DNA from: an uncultured Oceanospirillales bacterium
GTDB taxonomy: Bacteria; Pseudomonadota; Gammaproteobacteria; Pseudomonadales; Litorivicinaceae
NCBI GenBank assembly: GCA_913061245.1
Contig: CAJXTO010000066.1
Span: 1-7,783 of the forward strand
Length of the DNA stretch: 7,783 nt
Direction of reading: 5' to 3'
A program made the translations under genes and the position numbers. Of this stretch, positions 7,047-7,783 are shown one piece after another. The stretch's first letter is position 1, and each line of letters begins with the position of its first letter. The notes beneath the pieces are model-generated. The model had not been told where the DNA came from, made no database searches, and saw nothing but the letters and a program-made list of their open reading frames with translations.

Positions 7047-7396
7047 CAGGCCTCCAGAACCACATCGCTGTGGTCGAGACAATCGCGGATGGCTTCCCGA
7101 TCGCAAGCAACTCCTGGGAACTTCTCAGCAATTTGAACACCTCGGGCTTCGCAACTGGCTTGATCGACCAAGATATGCTCGATGTCATACAGCGGAAGAC
7201 TTTTGAGCTTTCCACTGAGAGCCAGCGGACTGTCATCAGGCATCATTGGTAAAGATGCCCATGAAACGCCGGCGTCCTGTAATACAACAGATACAGGGCA
7301 TTCGAAGGTGGCTAGGACTAATGCCATGTCGACCATCTCACGGGTTCCGAGCGATTCAGTTGGGCCCGAACGAATAACAAGGGTGACTGACTTCAT
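7046..7396 (-). CDS. tusC: Sulfurtransferase complex subunit TusC (DsrF family)
   Basis: Middle subunit of the TusBCD sulfur-relay complex for tRNA 2-thiolation. It has 116 residues, close to the family length (119 in E. coli). It begins MKSVTLVIRSGP, followed by GTREMVDMALVLATF (32 residues in), and has the typical block KLKSLPLYDIEHILVDQAS with LYDIE, as in E. coli TusC. The C-terminus DVVLEA fits as well. ATG at 7396 overlaps the tusD stop as ATGA, suggesting translational coupling; only a weak GGTGG lies about 10 bases upstream. A start at 7441 would add 15 unlike residues within tusD and is rejected. The downstream neighbour tusB overlaps by one base. Confidence 0.93.
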   Translation of the reverse strand: MKSVTLVIRSGPTESLGTREMVDMALVLATFECPVSVVLQDAGVSWASLPMMPDDSPLALSGKLKSLPLYDIEHILVDQASCEARGVQIAEKFPGVACDREAIRDCLDHSDVVLEA

Positions 7397-7749
7397 CGAA
7401 ATTGCACCACCCGATCGGCAGACTGAAGTTTTTCTGTCCACTCACCCAGACCGCCCAAGCGAATGCCCTCGATCAATTGGCCTTCACGGATTCCTCGGCG
7501 TTCAGCAGCGGTAATGCATGCGACCACTTCACAGGAGTCGAGGCCAATGATGTCTTGAAGCGCTTGGCAGGGATCTGTTTCCCCTTGAGGAATGTCACGA
7601 TTTCGGTCAGCAAACAAAACCCCGTCTTCGTACAAAAAGCAGAAGACCGCGTGTCCTTTGGATAACGCGGCCTTCATTGTATCAACTGCTCTTAGTGGCA
7701 GTGTTCCACTATCGGGAGACACTGCCAGCAAGATGGCGAATTGCTTCAC
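7393..7749 (-). CDS. tusD: Sulfurtransferase complex subunit TusD (DsrE family)
   Basis: Catalytic subunit of TusBCD: it receives persulfide sulfur from TusA and passes it to TusE. It has 118 residues. Cys78, in ACITAAERRGI, stands at the same number and context as the sulfur-carrying Cys78 of E. coli TusD, and the C-terminus DRVVQF is the same as in E. coli. LYEDGVLFA (39-47) is also a family feature. The start is GTG at 7749-7747, overlapping the stop of the upstream gene as GTGA. The frame is open further upstream to the window edge, so a longer N-terminus cannot be excluded, but the chosen start aligns with TusD proteins. It is the first tus gene of tusDCBE. No promoter is visible, so transcription probably enters from beyond the right edge. 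Confidence 0.95.
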   Translation of the reverse strand: MKQFAILLAVSPDSGTLPLRAVDTMKAALSKGHAVFCFLYEDGVLFADRNRDIPQGETDPCQALQDIIGLDSCEVVACITAAERRGIREGQLIEGIRLGGLGEWTEKLQSADRVVQFR

Positions 7750-7783
7750 TCGTCGCCAGAGAATACGCCCAGAAGCGCAAGCA
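7746..7783 (-). CDS. C-terminal end of a probable YccA/Bax inhibitor-1 family membrane protein (partial)
   Basis: In the third minus-strand frame the last 35 bases read LALLGVFSGDE followed by TGA, whose first two bases are shared with the tusD GTG (GTGA). YccA/BI-1 proteins of gammaproteobacteria often end in a similar Leu-rich helix followed by Gly-x-x-Ser/Gly-Gly-Asp-Asp/Glu. A yccA-type gene also sits beside tusD in Pseudomonas and beside tusE in E. coli. Only 11 codons are visible, so the call rests on the end motif, the GTGA overlap and synteny. If correct, it is a cofactor-free inner-membrane protein; E. coli YccA interacts with the FtsH protease. Confidence 0.5.
   Translation of the reverse strand, partial: LALLGVFSGDE

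Noticed and set aside
1..7783. A horizontally acquired island, phage or defence system
   Set aside because: All genes are recognised housekeeping genes in conserved order, with even composition and no integrase, transposase, repeats or tRNA attachment site.

Overview
The window looks like chromosomal core DNA from a gammaproteobacterium. It carries aat, trxB, ftsK, lolA, crcB, serS, and a tusD-tusC-tusB-tusE cluster. This order resembles the Pseudomonas-type layout (aat, trxB, ftsK, lolA, rarA, crcB, serS, ... tusEBCD, yccA-like) more than the E. coli one, where cydCD and lrp are inserted and tusE lies apart from tusBCD. LolA and a Tus relay also point to a Gram-negative gammaproteobacterium. 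I cannot name the genus. Base composition looks even (roughly 50% GC by eye), and I see no mobile element, tRNA, rRNA, CRISPR array or recently acquired island.

Layout. Left, minus strand: thioredoxin reductase (trxB) is followed by leucyl/phenylalanyl-tRNA-protein transferase (aat), which runs off the left edge. The two genes overlap by 4 bases, and aat appears to start at a rare CTG codon. A spacer of 89 bases separates trxB from the divergent plus-strand group ftsK-lolA-crcB-serS. In that group the genes touch or overlap by 1 base, apart from a 15-base gap before serS. Right, minus strand: the last 11 codons of a probable YccA/Bax-inhibitor-1 family gene, then tusD-tusC-tusB-tusE, all overlapping or 1 base apart. 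tusE ends base-to-base against the end of serS. No stretch longer than 300 bases lacks a gene; the largest gap is the 89-base trxB/ftsK spacer.

Functions. The genes serve several basic processes: chromosome segregation at division (FtsK), lipoprotein transport to the outer membrane (LolA), fluoride export (CrcB), thiol redox balance (TrxB), tRNA charging (SerS), N-degron tagging of proteins (Aat), and the sulfur relay for 2-thiouridine at tRNA position 34 (TusBCD-TusE). The theme is translation and envelope or cell-cycle housekeeping rather than one pathway.

I found no previously undescribed system. The points most worth a second look are the CTG start of aat inside the trxB stop, a LolA that lacks the arginine needed in E. 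coli for lipoprotein hand-off, the absence of rarA from its usual place, and the back-to-back stops of serS and tusE with no visible terminator.
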